Below are positions 8,310 through 8,759 of a stretch of 8,759 bases of DNA, one piece after another. The notes beneath the pieces were generated by a model. The model was not told the DNA's origin. It made no database searches and was given only the letters and a program-made list of their open reading frames with translations. The position numbers and the translations under genes were made by a program. This stretch comes from JAAEQG01 sp023133475 (GTDB taxonomy: Bacteria; Planctomycetota; Phycisphaerae; UBA1845). The stretch is from assembly GCA_030631415.1 (NCBI GenBank), contig DAOVLE010000218.1:1-8759 (forward strand). Reading direction: 5' to 3'. Within the stretch, counting starts at the first letter, position 1; each line of letters starts with the position of its first letter.

Positions 8310-8332
8310 ATGCTCACGACAAGCGTGAGCAT
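8310..8332 (-). repeat. Hairpin repeat unit 4
   Basis: Perfect 9-base arms ATGCTCACG (8310-8318) and CGTGAGCAT (8324-8332) around the loop ACAAG. On the minus strand the centre reads CTTG, like units 1 and 3. The GGGTGGCAC flank is not clear here: the minus strand has only GCGGGGA just before the stem. It looks like a diverged or partial member of the same cluster. Confidence 0.65.
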
Positions 8333-8384
8333 TCCCCGCTGACCCCGTTGCTGCCCGTGGTGTCGTGTTTCGAGCAATCCAAGT

Positions 8385-8405
8385 CATCTCTGATCGCCTC
8401 CTCTT
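8385..8405 (-). promoter_or_regulatory. Strong Shine-Dalgarno and ATG, in frame with the secreted-protein gene
   Basis: On the minus strand AAGAGGAGG (8405-8397) stands nine bases before an ATG at 8387-8385, a near-ideal ribosome-binding site. From this ATG the frame stays open for 97 codons, through all four hairpin units, into the GTG start at 8096. The added residues look like translated repeat sequence, and the signal peptide would be buried at residue 98. I infer an orphaned start of an earlier gene version, a short leader peptide, or a start displaced when the repeats entered. Translation from here cannot be excluded. Confidence 0.5.
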
Positions 8406-8409
8406 GAAA

Positions 8410-8437
8410 GGATGAAATATGAAGGATGAAGGATGAA
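8410..8437. repeat. Tandem 7-base repeat, GGATGAA x4
   Basis: Four adjoining 7-mers: GGATGAA, ATATGAA, GGATGAA, GGATGAA. The second is imperfect. They lie immediately upstream (minus-strand sense) of the Shine-Dalgarno at 8397-8405. No promoter boxes that I would trust are visible in or around them. Confidence 0.75.
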
Positions 8438-8442
8438 AAAGC

Positions 8443-8470
8443 CATCAGCTATCAGCCGTCAGCTTTCAGC
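8443..8470. repeat. Tandem 7-base-period repeat, NNTCAGC x4
   Basis: Four adjoining 7-mers, each ending TCAGC with two variable leading bases (CA, TA, CG, TT). The tract starts five bases after the GGATGAA tract and overlaps the end of the HEPN-like fragment, supplying its last codons and its stop. It may therefore have truncated or replaced the true C-terminus of that gene. Confidence 0.7.
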
Positions 8471-8583
8471 GTCATCCCCTCCTCGTCGAGTGCCTCCCGT
8501 ACGGTCTCCCGCACGCGTGCGGCGATGTCCACCGCCGCACGTGCCTTTTCGGGGGAAACCTCGGGACCTTCGCCGGGATAGCG
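8452..8583 (-). pseudogene. C-terminal fragment resembling a HEPN-domain protein
   Basis: The minus strand from 8583 reads RYPGEGPEVSPEKARAAVDI and continues as an amphipathic helix rich in Ala, Arg and Glu up to a TGA at 8454-8452, 43 codons in all. This resembles the end of HEPN-domain proteins, where an RYPG-type segment is followed by a last long helix; HEPN proteins are often RNase toxins or partners of minimal nucleotidyltransferases. The N-terminal helices are absent. The frame is open farther upstream, but those codons read the PIN-like fragment in the wrong frame. The family call rests on pattern memory alone, so it is tentative; that the segment is coding-derived is more secure than the family name. 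Confidence 0.5.
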
Positions 8584-8598
8584 GGTGCCGGGTGCCGG
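8583..8598. repeat. Direct duplication of GGGTGCC at the PIN/HEPN junction
   Basis: GGGTGCC at 8583-8589 is repeated at 8590-8596 and followed by GG. It lies exactly where the PIN-like reading frame stops resembling its family and the HEPN-like frame starts. The sequence also resembles the GCCGGGTGC portion of the leader motif at 3278 and 8149. Removing one unit joins the two fragments in frame. Confidence 0.7.
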
Positions 8599-8674
8599 CT
8601 TCTTGGAACTCCTCGTCGAAGACGCCGCCAAAGACCGACGTATCCGCGTAGACTTGCACCGGCTTTGTTTCCAT
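8597..8674 (-). pseudogene. N-terminal fragment of a PIN-domain (VapC-like) protein
   Basis: From the ATG at 8674 the first 26 residues, including VYADTSVFGGVFDEEFQE, match the opening of PIN-domain nucleases: a first beta strand ending in the metal-binding Asp (D11) followed by TSVFGG. PIN proteins are ~130-150 residues and need further acidic residues, all absent. After residue 26 the frame turns into low-complexity Arg/Gly sequence and ends near 8459. An SD-like AAGAGGAAG (8691-8683) lies 8 bases before the ATG, so the start looks genuine. Upstream, a frame ending in TAA overlaps the ATG (TAATG), but its residues do not resemble an antitoxin. I take this as a dead remnant of a toxin-antitoxin-type gene. 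Confidence 0.65.
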
Positions 8675-8704
8675 TACCGCAACTTCCTCTTAAAAACGCG
8701 TTCT

Positions 8705-8733
8705 GGGACCCCGCAGGGGTGTGACCCTTTTTT
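8705..8733 (+). terminator. Terminator-like hairpin with T-run (plus strand)
   Basis: GGG-ACCCC / GGGGT-gtga-CCC forms an eight-pair stem (8705-8712 with 8716-8720 and 8725-8727), with a GCA loop and a four-base bulge, followed by six T (8728-8733). It looks like an intrinsic terminator read on the plus strand, but no plus-strand gene precedes it in the window. The bulge weakens the call. It may be part of another dispersed repeat. Confidence 0.35.
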
Positions 8734-8759
8734 GTGGCATAAGGCTGACAGGTGCCATG

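Noticed and set aside
8149..8332. Hairpin cluster as a CRISPR array
   Set aside because: The units differ in stem and orientation, spacers are irregular (19, 6 and 23 bases), and no cas gene is present.
8097..8387. Reading the first 97 codons before the signal peptide as part of the mature secreted protein
   Set aside because: The residues are translated hairpin repeats with no protein-like pattern, and they would bury a clear signal peptide. The ATG and its ribosome-binding site are reported as a separate signal.
8405..8480. Promoter for the secreted-protein gene
   Set aside because: Some AT-rich sequence is present, but no convincing -35/-10 pair with correct spacing could be seen on the minus strand.
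8675..8759. Antitoxin gene whose stop overlaps the PIN start (TAATG)
   Set aside because: The overlapping frame is open to the window edge, but its residues (PCGVPERVFKRKLR at the end) come from hairpin-like DNA and do not resemble an AbrB, RHH or Phd antitoxin.

Overview
The window looks like chromosomal DNA of a GC-rich bacterium, most likely a member of the Planctomycetota (Phycisphaerae-like). The strongest hint is the C-terminus of the large secreted protein: a dockerin-like pair of Asp-rich calcium loops separated by a Cys-Ile-Ser-Gly-Pro stretch, an arrangement I associate with exported Planctomycetota proteins. This assignment is an inference from protein style, not from a marker gene.

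Layout. Bases 1-3264 (+) hold almost all of an RND-type inner-membrane efflux transporter; only its first few codons lie before the window. A 167-base gap between convergent genes follows (3265-3431). It contains a 21-base leader motif and a long inverted repeat that could stop transcription from both sides. Bases 3432-8096 (-) encode a 1554-residue secreted multidomain protein: signal peptide, lectin-like beta-sandwich, Ig-like domain, carboxypeptidase-regulatory-like domain, second Ig-like region, acidic linker, an unrecognised domain, beta-propeller with a six-cysteine insertion, two CARDB-like domains and a dockerin-like C-terminus. Bases 8097-8759 hold no intact gene. This tail contains a cluster of four hairpin repeats, two 7-base-period repeat tracts, fragments of a HEPN-like and a PIN-like gene joined at a duplicated 7-base unit, and a terminator-like hairpin.

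The two main genes are convergent and need not work together. The transporter would normally pair with a periplasmic adaptor and an outer-membrane channel, neither of which is in the window. The secreted protein looks like a surface or extracellular binding protein.

The most interesting parts are the repeats and the scar. Related repeat clusters with a shared leader lie in the same orientation on both sides of the secreted-protein gene. Two hairpin units differ only by paired substitutions that preserve the stem. The secreted gene has two competing start signals separated by the hairpin cluster, and its first ~950 bases have clearly lower GC than the rest. The PIN/HEPN remnant is out of frame by exactly the effect of one 7-base duplication.
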